Source: Rhizobium sp. Root482 (GTDB taxonomy: Bacteria; Pseudomonadota; Alphaproteobacteria; Rhizobiales; Rhizobiaceae). From it: 64,000 bases of DNA. A model generated the notes under the pieces. It made no database searches, had not been told where the DNA came from, and was given only the letters and a program-made list of their open reading frames with translations. Within the stretch, counting starts at the first letter, position 1; every line of letters begins with the position of its first letter. The translations under genes and the position numbers were made by a program. Location of the stretch: positions 417,254 through 481,253 of the forward strand of contig NZ_LMFA01000022.1 in NCBI RefSeq assembly GCF_001426565.1, in the 5' to 3' direction. Below, piece after piece: positions 62,897 through 64,000 of the stretch.

Positions 62897-63517
62897 ATGT
62901 CTCGTCCAACGAAGATCACGCCGCCAGGACTGACAAGGCGTACACTCATGACCGGGACCATCACTGCCTCCGCCATCCCCTTTCTGGCCGCCGCTGCCGA
63001 TCGACCGGAAACGGCGAGACCGTCGGGATCAGCCGGGAATGCCGGCACGACCGTGTCCATGCGCCTCAACGGCCAGCCCTATCAGTTCAGCGTCGATGCG
63101 CGCACCTCGCTCCTTGATCTGCTTCGTGACCATGCCGGTCTGACCGGGACCAAGAAGGGATGCGACCATGGTCAATGTGGGGCCTGCACGGTCCTGACCG
63201 ACGGGCAGCGCACGCTGTCCTGCCTGAGCTTCGCCGCGATGAACGAAGGGCGTGAAATCACGACGATCGAGGGACTGGCTACGGCCGCGGGCGAACTGCA
63301 TCCGATGCAGCAGGCCTTTATCGATCACGATGCCTTTCAATGCGGCTATTGCACGCCGGGCCAGATCCTCTCCGGCATTGGCTGCGTCAAGGAAGGACGC
63401 GCCGACAACGATGCGGACATCCGTGAATATATGAGCGGCAATCTCTGTCGGTGCGCCGCCTATCCTAATATCGTGGCTGCTGTGAAGCAGGCTCGCCACG
63501 AGATGGAGAAGGCCTGA
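62897..63517 (+). CDS. Aldehyde oxidoreductase 2Fe-2S subunit (PaoA-like)
   Basis: A 206-residue iron-sulfur subunit of a xanthine-oxidase-family molybdoenzyme. It has a Tat-like signal (TRRTLMTG, then hydrophobic residues). The plant-type cluster has its first three Cys in [10 protein letters not shown] and its fourth in LSC. The second cluster uses CGYC and CRC. This matches periplasmic aldehyde oxidoreductases. Its stop overlaps the next ATG by one base. A moco-binding large subunit should follow beyond the window. Confidence 0.92.
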   Translation: MSRPTKITPPGLTRRTLMTGTITASAIPFLAAAADRPETARPSGSAGNAGTTVSMRLNGQPYQFSVDARTSLLDLLRDHAGLTGTKKGCDHGQCGACTVLTDGQRTLSCLSFAAMNEGREITTIEGLATAAGELHPMQQAFIDHDAFQCGYCTPGQILSGIGCVKEGRADNDADIREYMSGNLCRCAAYPNIVAAVKQARHEMEKA

Positions 63518-64000
63518 TGCTGCCCTTCAGCTACGAGAGAGCCGAAACTCTGGATGACGCACGCAAAGCCGTGAGTGACGGCGGGGAACAGCCGCCGACG
63601 AGCGCAGCCGTGCAGTTCATTGCCGGCGGCACCAATATGTCGGATTATATGCGTCTTGGCGTGAACCGGCCGGCGCATCTGGTCGACATCAATCCGATAC
63701 CGGATTCCTCGCTTCGGACAATCGCGATCACGGAGTCGGAAGTCCGCCTCGGCGCGCTGGTGCGCATGAGCGAGGTCGAGGATCACCCCGGGATCAACCA
63801 GCGATGTCCGATGCTGGCCGAGAGCCTGAAGCTGGCGGCCAGCCGCCAGATCCGCAACATGGCAAGCCTTGGCGGCAACATCCTCCAGCGGACACGATGC
63901 GAATATTTCCGCGAAACCAGTTGGCCCTGCAACAAGCGTGACCCCGGATCGGGATGCGCCGCCATGGATGGTTTCAACCGGCAGCATGCGGTGCTCGGGA
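63517..64000 (+). CDS. Aldehyde oxidoreductase FAD subunit (PaoB-like), partial
   Basis: The first 161 codons of the FAD-binding subunit; the gene runs past the window edge. The [11 protein letters not shown] flavin motif and [15 protein letters not shown] are clear. The segment [21 protein letters not shown] shows the cysteines that hold a 4Fe-4S cluster in PaoB-type proteins. It has no signal and would be exported with its Tat-bearing partner. Confidence 0.88.
   Translation, partial: MLPFSYERAETLDDARKAVSDGGEQPPTSAAVQFIAGGTNMSDYMRLGVNRPAHLVDINPIPDSSLRTIAITESEVRLGALVRMSEVEDHPGINQRCPMLAESLKLAASRQIRNMASLGGNILQRTRCEYFRETSWPCNKRDPGSGCAAMDGFNRQHAVLG

Overview
The window is GC-rich and densely coded. 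It looks like the start of a secondary replicon (megaplasmid or chromid) of a Rhizobiaceae-type alphaproteobacterium. Support for this is a repA-repB partition pair of the repABC kind at the left edge, many ABC importers with their own LacI/TetR/IclR regulators, a soxBDAG sarcosine oxidase operon and a HupE/DUF3604 block. No rRNA, tRNA, CRISPR array or recognisable insertion sequence was seen. Species cannot be named from sequence reading alone.

Layout. 0.3-2.6 kb: repA and repB, with no repC in the expected place. 3.1-9.8 kb: envelope and stress genes (alpha/beta hydrolase, CcdA-thioredoxin fusion, Tat-type hydrolase, two-component pair, Ohr). 10.2-16.5 kb: LacI regulator, polar amino-acid ABC importer, hydroxyacid dehydrogenase, small barrel protein, TetR regulator. 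16.7-22.8 kb: soxBDAG plus an orphan LivK-type binding protein. 23.1-38.3 kb: an apparent organophosphate locus. 38.4-43.8 kb: three HupE-like membrane proteins, a parvulin-type isomerase and a DUF3604 protein. 44.2-49.2 kb: a ToxR-like membrane TPR regulator and envelope genes that share a 15-bp promoter motif. 49.4-53.1 kb: DUF3606-like small protein, truncated kdpD with intact kdpE, CheY-like regulator and KaiC-like ATPase. 53.3-62.6 kb: a Dpp-type importer with an FAD amine oxidase, MmgE/PrpD protein, IclR regulator and RidA. 62.9-64.0 kb: start of a periplasmic-type molybdenum aldehyde oxidoreductase operon (paoAB-like), cut by the window edge.

The most notable system is at 23.7-38.3 kb. 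Two copies of an inositol-monophosphatase/dual-specificity-phosphatase gene pair surround a metallophosphoesterase, a Na/Pi-cotransporter-PhoU protein, a LacI regulator and an Afu-like ABC importer. The importer has one fused double permease, one ATPase and three tandem paralogous binding proteins. My inference is that it takes up phosphorylated organic compounds, strips the phosphate in the cytoplasm and manages the released phosphate. A second undescribed-looking signal is the motif TACNGTANNNTACGG, found four times in the same orientation between 44.2 and 48.4 kb. Three of the copies lie 85-125 bp upstream of envelope-protein genes.
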